The notes below the pieces were generated by a model. The model had not been told where the DNA came from and did no database searches. It saw nothing but the letters and a program-made list of their open reading frames with translations. A stretch of 6,732 nt of DNA from an uncultured Ruminococcus sp. (GTDB taxonomy: Bacteria; Bacillota_A; Clostridia; Oscillospirales; Ruminococcaceae). The position numbers were made by a program, and so were the translations under genes. Of this stretch, positions 1 to 5,027 are shown piece after piece. The DNA is taken from contig CAMYYQ010000057.1 in the NCBI GenBank assembly GCA_947303535.1, positions 1 to 6,732 on the forward strand, given 5' to 3'. Within the stretch, counting starts at the first letter, position 1; each line of letters begins with the position of its first letter.

Positions 1-127
1 ACTTGCTGACAAGACCGTGGCGGACTGCGATTATACGGTGAAGATACCCATGTCACATGAGGTGGACTCCCTTAATGTAGCGGCTGCAAGTGCAGTTGCT
101 TTCTGGCAGCTTGGCAGACAGTTTTGA
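1..127 (+). CDS. SpoU/TrmH-family RNA 2'-O-methyltransferase, C-terminal fragment
   Basis: The gene starts before the window; only the last 41 codons are seen, in the frame beginning at base 2 and ending at TGA 125-127. The visible protein contains VKIPMSHEVDSLNVAAASAV, which is the final conserved motif of SPOUT-class (SpoU/TrmH) methyltransferases: the IPM...SLNV segment of the knotted C-terminal fold that binds S-adenosylmethionine and forms the dimer face. The family transfers a methyl group to a ribose 2'-OH in 23S rRNA or tRNA; which substrate applies cannot be told from this fragment. No terminator hairpin lies in the 58 bases before the next gene, so the two may be co-transcribed. Confidence 0.85.
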   Translation, partial: LADKTVADCDYTVKIPMSHEVDSLNVAAASAVAFWQLGRQF

Positions 128-185
128 TATGACATCGTAAACGGCAGACATACTAATAATATCCGATAACCGACAGGAGGTCAAT

Positions 186-1160
186 ATGAAGAAGTTTAAA
201 TGGGGCATTATCGGTACAGGTAAGATAGCCCATACGTTTGCAACAGCACTTAAACATGACGAGAATGCACAGCTCTGCGGAGTCGCTTCGAGAACGGCTG
301 AAAAGGCTGAGTCATTCGCAAAGGAGTTCGGTTTTGAGAAGAGCTACGGCAGCTATAAGGAGTTTGCAGAGCAGAGCGATGCCGAGATAGTATATATAGC
401 TACTCCCATGTCGTCGCACTTCGATGATGCAGTATTATGCCTCGAAAACGGTAAGAACGTACTTTGTGAGAAGTCCCTTACCGTACACGCACAGGAGACA
501 AAGGAGCTGCTTGCTCTTGCCGAGAAAAAGGGACTTTTCTTCATGGAAGCAATGTGGATGAAGTGCAGACCCGTGTACAGGAAGATGAAAGAGTGGATTG
601 CTTCGGGAAAGATAGGGGAGATAGAGTACATAAAGGCTGATTTTAGCAATTATATACCATATGACCCAAATGACAGGCTTTTCCGTGAGGACTGCGGAGG
701 AGGCTGTCTGCTTGATTTAGGAGTGTATCCTCTTACCCTTGCACATGACCTGCTGGGTATGCCCGATGAGATAGTATACGATGCACATATGCGCTACGGA
801 GTGGATATAAGCAACTCTATAAGGCTTCGCTATAAAAACGGTGCATTTGTATCTGCGGATAACGGCTTTGAGGTGCAGCTCAGCAATAATGCGGTAATAT
901 CAGGAAGTAAGGGCTATATCATTCTCGGAAACTGGTTCCACTGCACCTGCGAGGGAACCCTTTACAGCAAGGACGGGAAAGAGATAGAAAAGTTCGTACA
1001 CCCTGATGCAATAAACGGCTATGAGTACGAGGTCGAGGAAGTCCATAGGTGTCTCGAAAAGGGACTGAAGGAGAGTACTCTCGTTCCCCACAGCGACACT
1101 ATTGCCGTTATGGAATTAATGGACAGGCTTAGAAAGCAGCCCTTAGCCCTTAGCCGTTAG
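186..1160 (+). CDS. Gfo/Idh/MocA-family NAD(P)-dependent oxidoreductase
   Basis: A 324-residue cytoplasmic oxidoreductase. The N-terminal Rossmann fold shows GIIGTGKIA at residues 7-15 for NAD(P) binding. CEKSLTV at 94-100 corresponds to the family's EKP motif, with Ser in place of Pro and Lys96 as the likely catalytic lysine. GGGCLLDLGVYPL at 171-183 lies in the C-terminal alpha/beta domain; Asp177 and Tyr181 sit where the dimeric dihydrodiol dehydrogenase subgroup has its Asp/Tyr pair. The natural substrate, probably a sugar or cyclic polyol, cannot be named. The ATG is fixed by AGGAGGT at 175-181. The C-terminus is odd: after RLRKQ, relatives usually continue with a short hydrophobic tail, but here PLALSR and the TAG stop are encoded by the heptamer array bordering repeat island 1. 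This suggests a small 3' truncation. It may be read from the upstream methyltransferase transcript; only a weak promoter candidate (TTGATA at 124-129) is visible before it. Confidence 0.88.
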   Translation: MKKFKWGIIGTGKIAHTFATALKHDENAQLCGVASRTAEKAESFAKEFGFEKSYGSYKEFAEQSDAEIVYIATPMSSHFDDAVLCLENGKNVLCEKSLTVHAQETKELLALAEKKGLFFMEAMWMKCRPVYRKMKEWIASGKIGEIEYIKADFSNYIPYDPNDRLFREDCGGGCLLDLGVYPLTLAHDLLGMPDEIVYDAHMRYGVDISNSIRLRYKNGAFVSADNGFEVQLSNNAVISGSKGYIILGNWFHCTCEGTLYSKDGKEIEKFVHPDAINGYEYEVEEVHRCLEKGLKESTLVPHSDTIAVMELMDRLRKQPLALSR

Positions 1161-1163
1161 CCT
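1143..1163. repeat. Heptamer array, three TTAG copies (left edge of island 1)
   Basis: TTAG occurs at 1143, 1150 and 1157, exactly seven bases apart (TTAGCCC, TTAGCCG, TTAGCCT). The third copy supplies the TAG stop codon of the oxidoreductase gene. The + strand TAG triplets fall in all three frames, and the reverse complement carries TAA in all three. Confidence 0.8.
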
Positions 1164-1169
1164 GTTGGG

Positions 1170-1184
1170 GCGAACAGTGTTCGC
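1170..1184. repeat. Hairpin unit GCGAAC/GTTCGC
   Basis: A six-base stem, GCGAAC 1170-1175 with GTTCGC 1179-1184, and loop AGT. It is a slightly decayed copy of the full unit at 4137-4155. The spacer after it (1187-1210) matches the spacer at 4046-4069 with few mismatches (shared GTGCC.ACGATGCAAAT). Confidence 0.65.
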
Positions 1185-1253
1185 ACGTGCCTCACGATGC
1201 AAATTACATTAGCGCATTGTAGGGGAGCCCTCCCAACAGGAGCCGCGCCCCTC

Positions 1254-1290
1254 TGTCAGCTTTGCTGACATCTCCCTACACTGTAGGGAG
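1254..1290. repeat. Two adjacent perfect hairpins
   Basis: TGTCAGC 1254-1260 pairs with GCTGACA 1264-1270 (loop TTT). Directly after it, CTCCCTAC 1272-1279 pairs with GTAGGGAG 1283-1290 (loop ACT). Neither is followed by a T tract, so they are not obvious rho-independent terminators. A further CTCGGG/CCCGAG inverted repeat lies at 1296-1309. Confidence 0.65.
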
Positions 1291-1310
1291 TCACCCTCGG
1301 GCTCCCGAGT

Positions 1311-1330
1311 GGTTAGTGCATAGTGATTAG
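1311..1330. repeat. 20-base heptamer module, copy 1
   Basis: The module has TTAG at 1313, ATAG at 1320 and TTAG at 1327 (period 7). All 20 bases occur again, reverse-complemented, at 4247-4266. Here it joins two hairpin groups inside island 1. Confidence 0.85.
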
Positions 1331-1333
1331 TAG

Positions 1334-1352
1334 GGGCGGATATTATCCGCCC
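1334..1352. repeat. Hairpin unit GGGCGGAT/ATCCGCCC
   Basis: A perfect eight-base stem, 1334-1341 with 1345-1352, and loop ATT, preceded by TAG at 1331. It belongs to the TAGGGGC...GCCCGTG family. Confidence 0.75.
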
Positions 1353-1392
1353 GTGTTACCGTAACCTTTATGTACGCTGTAACCATGTGTAG

Positions 1393-1414
1393 GGGACGCC
1401 GCCCTCGGCGTCCC
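1393..1414. repeat. Hairpin unit GGGACGCCG/CGGCGTCCC
   Basis: A perfect nine-base stem, 1393-1401 with 1406-1414, and loop CCCT, preceded by TGTAG. Its centre (GCCCTC) is shared with the oppositely oriented unit at 1439-1460, although the stem bases differ in a paired way. Confidence 0.75.
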
Positions 1415-1438
1415 GTGGGGTAACGTAATTATTTGGAC

Positions 1439-1460
1439 GGGAGCCCGAGGGCGGGCTCCC
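1439..1460. repeat. Hairpin unit GGGAGCCC/GGGCTCCC, inverted orientation
   Basis: A perfect eight-base stem, 1439-1446 with 1453-1460, and loop GAGGGC. It is followed by CTAC, the reverse of the usual GTAG lead, so the unit faces the other way. CCTACAAGCTAA at its edge (1459-1471 region) also occurs at the right edge of island 2. Confidence 0.75.
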
Positions 1461-1467
1461 CTACAAG

Positions 1468-1492
1468 CTAATGGCCAAAGGCTAACGGCTGA
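1468..1492. repeat. Heptamer array, CTAA type (right edge of island 1)
   Basis: CTAA at 1468, CCAA at 1475, CTAA at 1482 and CTGA at 1489 keep a strict seven-base period, with two degenerate copies. The array runs into the -35 box of the ligase promoter. Confidence 0.75.
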
Positions 1493-1493
1493 T

Positions 1494-1522
1494 TTGATTT
1501 ATTGAGGAAAACGTGGTATAAT
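1494..1522 (+). promoter_or_regulatory. Sigma-A type promoter for the ligase operon
   Basis: -35 TTGATT at 1494-1499, a 17-base spacer, and -10 TATAAT at 1517-1522 preceded by TGG (extended -10). It lies about 30 bases before the ligase start. The -35 box begins two bases after the last heptamer core of island 1. Confidence 0.75.
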
Positions 1523-1552
1523 AATATCAACTAATAATGAGGAGATATTCTT

Positions 1553-3508
1553 ATGGCTGTAAATGATATAAACAGAATGAAAGAGCTTAACGAGCTGCTG
1601 GCTAAGGCTGCCGATGCATACTACAATACAGGTGTGGAGATAATGTCGGATAAGCAGTACGACGACCTTTACGACGAGCTTGCTGCACTTGAAAAAAAGA
1701 CGGGAGTAGTCCTCAGCGGAAGCCGTACACAGTCGGTAGGCTATGAGGTATCATCAGCACTTAAAAAGATACGCCACCCCTCAAAGATGCTCTCACTTGA
1801 CAAGACCAAGAGCGTTGACGAGCTTAAAAGCTGGCTGGGCAGTCATAAGGGCTTTCTCAGCTGGAAGCTTGACGGACTCACCCTTGTGCTGACCTATGAC
1901 AACGGCGAACTGGTACAGGCTGTAACACGCGGAAACGGCGAGATAGGCGAGGATATTACAGCCAATGCAAGGCACATCAAGGGCATACCTGCACGTATAC
2001 CTTTCAGCGGTCATATGGTAGTCCGCGGTGAGTCTCTTATGAAGTACAAGGACTTCGAGAAAGTCAATGCCGAGATAGACGATGCGGCAAAGTACAAGAA
2101 TCCCCGTAACCTCTGTGTGGGAACAGTGAGAAATCTGGACTCCCGTGTCACTGCGGAGAGAAATATCAACTTCTTTGCATTCAATCTCGTTTCAGCCGAG
2201 GGCTATGAGGAGAACTCATTCTCACAGAGACTCAGCTATCTTGAGGAGCTTGGCTTTCAGCGTGTTTACGGTATTCTTGTGGACTCTGAAAGCGTTGAGG
2301 GAGCAGTTGCGGATTTTGAGAAAGCCATTACCGAAAACGAATTCCCCTCAGACGGACTTGTGCTCATGTACGATGATGTAGCATACGGAGCAAGTCTGGG
2401 CGAGACCTCTCATGCTCCGCGAAACGGCATTGCATTCAAGTGGCGTGACGAGACTGCGGACACAGTTCTCCGTGAAGTTGAGTGGTCGGCAAGCCGTACA
2501 GGTCTGCTCAATCCTGTAGCCATATTCGACCCTGTGGAGCTGGAGGGTACTACGGTATCACGAGCTTCTGTCCATAACCTGAGCATAGTCAAGCAGCTGA
2601 GGCTCGGTATAGGCGATACACTTACCATATTCAAGGCAAATATGATAATACCGCAGGTGCTGAAAAACGAGACAGCTTCGGGAAGTCTTGATATACCTAC
2701 AGTATGTCCTGTCTGCGGAGCTGCAACGGAAGTACGCACCTCAGACGATGACGTGGAGACTCTGGTCTGTCCCAATAAGGACTGCGCAGCCAAGCATATA
2801 GGCAAATTCGAGCATTTCGTGCAGCGTGATGCCATGAATATAGTGGGAATGTCAACGGCTACCATAGAGACTCTTGTCTCGGAGGGATTTGTCCGCGAGT
2901 TCCGCGATTTCTACCACCTTGACGACCATAAGGCGAAGATAGTAACGCTTGAAGGCTTTGGTGAGAAGTCCTATCAGAAGCTAAAAGACGCAGTGGAAGC
3001 TTCAAGAAAAACAGAGCTTAGCCGTGTGCTGTATTCACTTGGCATACCCAATATAGGCAGACAGGCTTCGAGACTTATCTGCGGAACTTACACCACAGCC
3101 GAGGAGATAGAAAAGCTGTCCACAGCCGAGCTTACTGCCATTGACGGTATAGGCGAGGTGCTTGCAAATGATTATGTCAGCTTTTTCAGAGACAGCACTA
3201 AGCTTGCGGAGTTCCATAACCTGCTTGCTGAACTTGAAATTACAGAGGCAGAAGCAGTCAACGGCGAGTCTGCCATAGCAGGCAAGACCTTTGTAATAAC
3301 GGGTTCAGTCCATATCTGGAAGAACAGGAACGAGCTGAAAGCCTTTATAGAGCAGAACGGCGGTAAGGCAGCAGGCTCGGTATCTTCAAAGACTGATTAC
3401 CTCATCAATAACGACAGCACATCGAATTCATCAAAGAATAAAACAGCGAAAGAGCTTGGAGTGCCTATAATCACAGAAGAAGAGTTTCAGGCACTGGTTC
3501 AGGGCTGA
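1553..3508 (+). CDS. ligA: NAD-dependent DNA ligase, divergent form
   Basis: A 651-residue enzyme that seals DNA nicks using NAD+. All LigA domains are present in order. Domain Ia (about 1-50) keeps Tyr23, Asp33, Tyr36 and Asp37, but the usual Tyr-His pair is Tyr-Tyr. The adenylation domain carries KLDG with nucleophile Lys105, TRGNGEIGEDIT at 125-136, RGE at 158-160, NPRN at 183-186 and AFK ending at Lys296. The OB fold covers about 305-375. The zinc finger uses Cys385, 388, 406 and 411. Helix-hairpin-helix repeats span about 430-545. The BRCT domain covers about 575-651. Two active-site positions differ from E. coli LigA: the Glu two before the nucleophile is Ser103, and the motif IV lysine (DGVVIK) is Met272. 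It may be a second ligase beside a canonical one elsewhere, but that is inference. The ATG at 1553 follows GAGGAGA at 1539-1545. The AlbA_2 gene follows after 30 bases. Confidence 0.93.
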   Translation: MAVNDINRMKELNELLAKAADAYYNTGVEIMSDKQYDDLYDELAALEKKTGVVLSGSRTQSVGYEVSSALKKIRHPSKMLSLDKTKSVDELKSWLGSHKGFLSWKLDGLTLVLTYDNGELVQAVTRGNGEIGEDITANARHIKGIPARIPFSGHMVVRGESLMKYKDFEKVNAEIDDAAKYKNPRNLCVGTVRNLDSRVTAERNINFFAFNLVSAEGYEENSFSQRLSYLEELGFQRVYGILVDSESVEGAVADFEKAITENEFPSDGLVLMYDDVAYGASLGETSHAPRNGIAFKWRDETADTVLREVEWSASRTGLLNPVAIFDPVELEGTTVSRASVHNLSIVKQLRLGIGDTLTIFKANMIIPQVLKNETASGSLDIPTVCPVCGAATEVRTSDDDVETLVCPNKDCAAKHIGKFEHFVQRDAMNIVGMSTATIETLVSEGFVREFRDFYHLDDHKAKIVTLEGFGEKSYQKLKDAVEASRKTELSRVLYSLGIPNIGRQASRLICGTYTTAEEIEKLSTAELTAIDGIGEVLANDYVSFFRDSTKLAEFHNLLAELEITEAEAVNGESAIAGKTFVITGSVHIWKNRNELKAFIEQNGGKAAGSVSSKTDYLINNDSTSNSSKNKTAKELGVPIITEEEFQALVQG

Positions 3509-3524
3509 CAAAGCTCCGTATAAA

Positions 3525-3535
3525 AAGGTGGTGAT
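3525..3535 (+). promoter_or_regulatory. Extended ribosome binding site fixing a TTG start
   Basis: AAGGTGGTGAT at 3525-3535 matches the full anti-16S sequence AAGGAGGTGAT with one mismatch. It makes TTG 3539 the start. The nearby GTG and ATG are in another frame that stops at once. Confidence 0.7.
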
Positions 3536-3538
3536 GAC

Positions 3539-3997
3539 TTGATAGACCTTTCAAAGATCGAGAAATACAAAGAAAATAACCGTATAGAAGCGAAAAAAGC
3601 CATAGGCGGACTGCCAATGAGTCTGTGGGAGACATATTCCGCATTCGCTAATACACTGGGTGGGATAATCCTGCTTGGCGTAGAGGAGCATAAGGACAAG
3701 TCACTTCACCCTATAGACCTGCCCGACCCCGAGTGGCTCATCAGTGACTTCTGGGAGATAATCAACGACAAGAGGAAAGTCAGCAGGAATATCCTTACAG
3801 AGCGTGATGTGAGGATAGTGGAGACAGAGGGCAAGCATATAATCGTCATAAACGTGCCGCGGATAAAAAAGGGCGAGGAGCCTATTTACCTCGGCGGAAG
3901 TATTTATACAGGCACTTATAAGCGAAGCGGCGACGGCGACTATAAATGCTCAGTCGAGGAAGTAGCGAAAATGCTTACCCATAACTCTAAGAACTAA
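3539..3997 (+). CDS. Schlafen AlbA_2-domain protein, probably C-terminally truncated
   Basis: 152 residues, consisting almost wholly of one AlbA_2 (Schlafen-type putative nucleic-acid-binding) domain. Hallmarks are RIEAKKAIGGLP near residue 15, SLWETYSAFANTLGGIILLG at 28-47, and TGTYKRSGDGDYKCS near 128-142. In Clostridia this module usually heads a 400-500 residue protein that continues with a GHKL-type ATPase-like domain and a winged helix, often annotated as an ATP-binding or transcriptional regulator. Here the protein stops just after the domain, with NSKN and the TAA encoded by a heptamer array; nothing downstream resembles the missing part. It could be a truncated gene or a functional stand-alone domain. 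The TTG start is set by a near-perfect extended ribosome binding site. It sits 30 bases behind the ligase with no promoter or terminator between, so the two are likely co-transcribed. A shared role in DNA metabolism is possible but unproven. Confidence 0.82.
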   Translation: MIDLSKIEKYKENNRIEAKKAIGGLPMSLWETYSAFANTLGGIILLGVEEHKDKSLHPIDLPDPEWLISDFWEIINDKRKVSRNILTERDVRIVETEGKHIIVINVPRIKKGEEPIYLGGSIYTGTYKRSGDGDYKCSVEEVAKMLTHNSKN

Positions 3998-4021
3998 GAA
4001 CTAAGAGCTAAGAGCTAAGAG
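3987..4021. repeat. Heptamer array, five CTAAGAR copies (left edge of island 2)
   Basis: CTAAGAA, CTAAGAA, CTAAGAG, CTAAGAG and CTAAGAG start at 3987, 3994, 4001, 4008 and 4015. This is the best-preserved array in the window. The second copy provides the TAA stop of the AlbA_2 gene. It stops all six frames within 21 bases. Confidence 0.9.
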
Positions 4022-4022
4022 A

Positions 4023-4155
4023 GTAGGGGCGAGTTCCGCTCGCCCGTGCCTTACGATGCAAATAACATGAACTACTGTAGGGGCTGCCTTTGGCAGTCCG
4101 CGCCTTAAGCTATAAATAACAAGATACGATGTGTAGGGGCGAACAGTGTTCGCCC
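4023..4155. repeat. Repeat island 2, left part: three TAGGGGC hairpin units
   Basis: Three units each begin with GTAGGGGC. Unit 1 pairs GGGCGAG 4027-4033 with CTCGCCC 4039-4045. Unit 2 pairs GGGCTGCC 4081-4088 with GGCAGTCC 4092-4099, loop TTT, with one G-T wobble. Unit 3 pairs GGGCGAAC 4137-4144 with GTTCGCCC 4148-4155, loop AGT. AT-rich spacers separate them. No gene is present, and the block lies between the AlbA_2 stop and the terminator. Confidence 0.75.
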
Positions 4156-4186
4156 GTATGACCCGAATATAAATGAATAACAAAAA

Positions 4187-4216
4187 GGGACTGCAAAAAA
4201 GCAGTCCCGATTTTTA
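4187..4216 (+). terminator. Rho-independent terminator of the ligase/AlbA_2 operon
   Basis: GGGACTGC 4187-4194 pairs with GCAGTCCC 4201-4208 over an A6 loop, followed by GATTTTTA. An A5 run precedes the stem, so it could also work on the minus strand. It is almost the same as the terminator at 6499-6529. Confidence 0.88.
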
Positions 4217-4246
4217 TATAATTACGTTCAATACACTCTCAACATA

Positions 4247-4266
4247 CTAATCACTATGCACTAACC
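4247..4266. repeat. 20-base heptamer module, copy 2 (inverted)
   Basis: Exact reverse complement of 1311-1330, with CTAA at 4247, CTAT at 4254 and CTAA at 4261 (period 7). Confidence 0.85.
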
Positions 4267-4273
4267 ATGCGGG

Positions 4274-4342
4274 CTGTCGAGGACGGTGCGGGTGTCCGGG
4301 GGACACCTCTGCCAGAGGCAGAAGCACCGACCGAGCCGACAG
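4274..4342. repeat. Branched repeat with a three-way-junction fold (island 2, right part)
   Basis: Four perfect stems nest without crossing. CTGTCG 4274-4279 pairs with CGACAG 4337-4342. CGGTGC 4284-4289 pairs with GCACCG 4324-4329. Inside lie two hairpins: GGTGTCC 4291-4297 with GGACACC 4301-4307 (loop GGG), and TCTGCC 4308-4313 with GGCAGA 4317-4322 (loop AGA). The inner hairpins touch directly, with one unpaired base on each side of the closing stem. The unit ends with GTCCCCTACA, an inverted TGTAGGGGAC lead, so it reads in the minus direction like other members of the family. Confidence 0.7.
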
Positions 4343-4362
4343 GCGAGAACGTCCCCTACAAG

Positions 4363-4380
4363 CTAAAGGCTAACGGCTAA
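4363..4380. repeat. Heptamer array, three CTAA copies (right edge of island 2)
   Basis: CTAA at 4363, 4370 and 4377, exactly seven bases apart. It matches the right edge of island 1 (shared GGCTAACGGCT) and ends a few bases before the presumed sigma-gene promoter. Confidence 0.8.
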
Positions 4381-4391
4381 AAAAATGGTCA

Positions 4392-4419
4392 GAAAACAAC
4401 AGGTCAAAGCGAGTGTAAT
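4392..4419 (+). promoter_or_regulatory. Possible ECF-type promoter of the sigma operon
   Basis: GAAAAC 4392-4397 and TGTAAT 4414-4419 are 16 bases apart. The AAC-containing -35 resembles ECF sigma promoters, which are often autoregulated. No good sigma-A promoter is seen between island 2 and the gene. This is a weak call. Confidence 0.3.
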
Positions 4420-4448
4420 AGGTGAATGCATTCAAAAGGGGTGAAATG

Positions 4449-5027
4449 ATGACAGACAAAGAGCTGCATCGCATAATGGAGCAGTCTCCCGAAGAGGGCA
4501 GACGGGCTTTGTTTGATGAATACTGCGGATACGTGTATGCGATCTGCGCAAACAAGCTTAAAGGCTGCGGCACAAGCGAGGACACGGACGAGTGTCTCAG
4601 CGATACATTTGCGGCGGTATTCCACTATCTGGACAGTCATACAGGAAAGGACTGAGAGCTTAAAGGCATAATCGGCACAATAGCAAAGCGTACTGCCATA
4701 AGCTATTTCAGACGGCTGTCTGTGAAAAGTGATACTACTGTATCTATCGACTCCGACAGCTTCGGCGAGCTTTCATCTGATGCAGGAGTTGAAGAAGCAG
4801 CGGAAAAAACAGTACTTCGTGAGACTGTATTTGATTGTGTGAAAAGCTTGGGCGAGCCCGATGCGACTATCATCATTTACTTCTATTACTACGGTATGAA
4901 AACAAAACAAATAGCTTCACTTGTGGGACTGAGCGATACTGCTGTACAGAAAAGACTTAGCAGAGGAAGAAAGAAGCTTATGGAGCTGCTGAGTGAAGCA
5001 GGTATCTCGGAGGAGGGATATAAATGA
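4449..5027 (+). pseudogene. ECF-like RNA polymerase sigma factor interrupted by in-frame TGA
   Basis: Read through one TGA (4653-4655, codon 69), this frame gives about 192 residues, the normal size of an ECF sigma factor. Before the stop it encodes the start of region 2 (RRALFDEYCGYVYAICANKL, then ECLSDTFAAVFHYLDSHTGKD). After it, ELKGIIGTIAKRTAISYFRR completes the -10-binding helices, and region 4 follows (KSLGEPDATIIIYFYYYGMK, then KQIASLVGLSDTAVQKRLSR). There is no frameshift; the flanks stay in frame. TGA is an ordinary stop elsewhere here (methyltransferase and ligase genes end in it), so recoding is unlikely. No convincing SECIS hairpin follows. A GTG at 4722 could restart a region-4-only product but has no clear ribosome binding site. 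Start 4449 follows AGGGGTG at 4437-4443; ATG 4446 is an alternative. It overlaps the next gene by ATGA. A sequencing error is possible. Confidence 0.82.

Larger units (their letters stand above)
1143..1492. repeat. Intergenic repeat island 1 (composite hairpin/heptamer element)
   Basis: This ~350-base stretch between the oxidoreductase and ligase genes holds no gene. It is a mosaic of short hairpin units, most introduced by TGTAGGGG or GTAGGGG, joined by AT-richer spacers. TTAG heptamers lie at its left edge, TTAG heptamers again in the middle (1313-1330), and CTAA heptamers at its right edge. The two edges are inverted copies of each other: AGCCGTTAGCC at 1152-1162 is the reverse complement of GGCTAACGGCT at 1480-1490 (within one or two bases of position). 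Several modules recur in island 2. No transposase or coding capacity is seen. It may be a non-autonomous, MITE-like or REP-like element, or several that have accumulated. Confidence 0.75.

Noticed and set aside
124..154. Promoter TTGATA/CATACT before the oxidoreductase
   Set aside because: The spacing is 19 bases and the -10 is poor; co-transcription with the upstream gene is as likely.
1254..1290. Tandem hairpins as rho-independent terminator of the oxidoreductase gene
   Set aside because: No T tract follows either stem; they fit better as repeat units.
1143..1492. Repeat island as a CRISPR array
   Set aside because: The units are palindromic and differ in their arms, spacers are not of constant length, and no cas gene is present.
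2410..2865. Long open frame of 151 codons on the minus strand within the ligase gene
   Set aside because: It is opposite a strongly conserved coding region, has no ribosome binding site, and has an untypical composition; a shadow frame.
4653..4655. TGA as selenocysteine or as a tryptophan/glycine codon
   Set aside because: No convincing SECIS hairpin follows, sigma factors are not selenoproteins, and TGA is the true stop of the methyltransferase and ligase genes here.
4722..5027. Independent small HTH regulator starting at GTG 4722
   Set aside because: It is the same frame as the upstream part, lacks a ribosome binding site, and is clearly region 4 of the same sigma gene.
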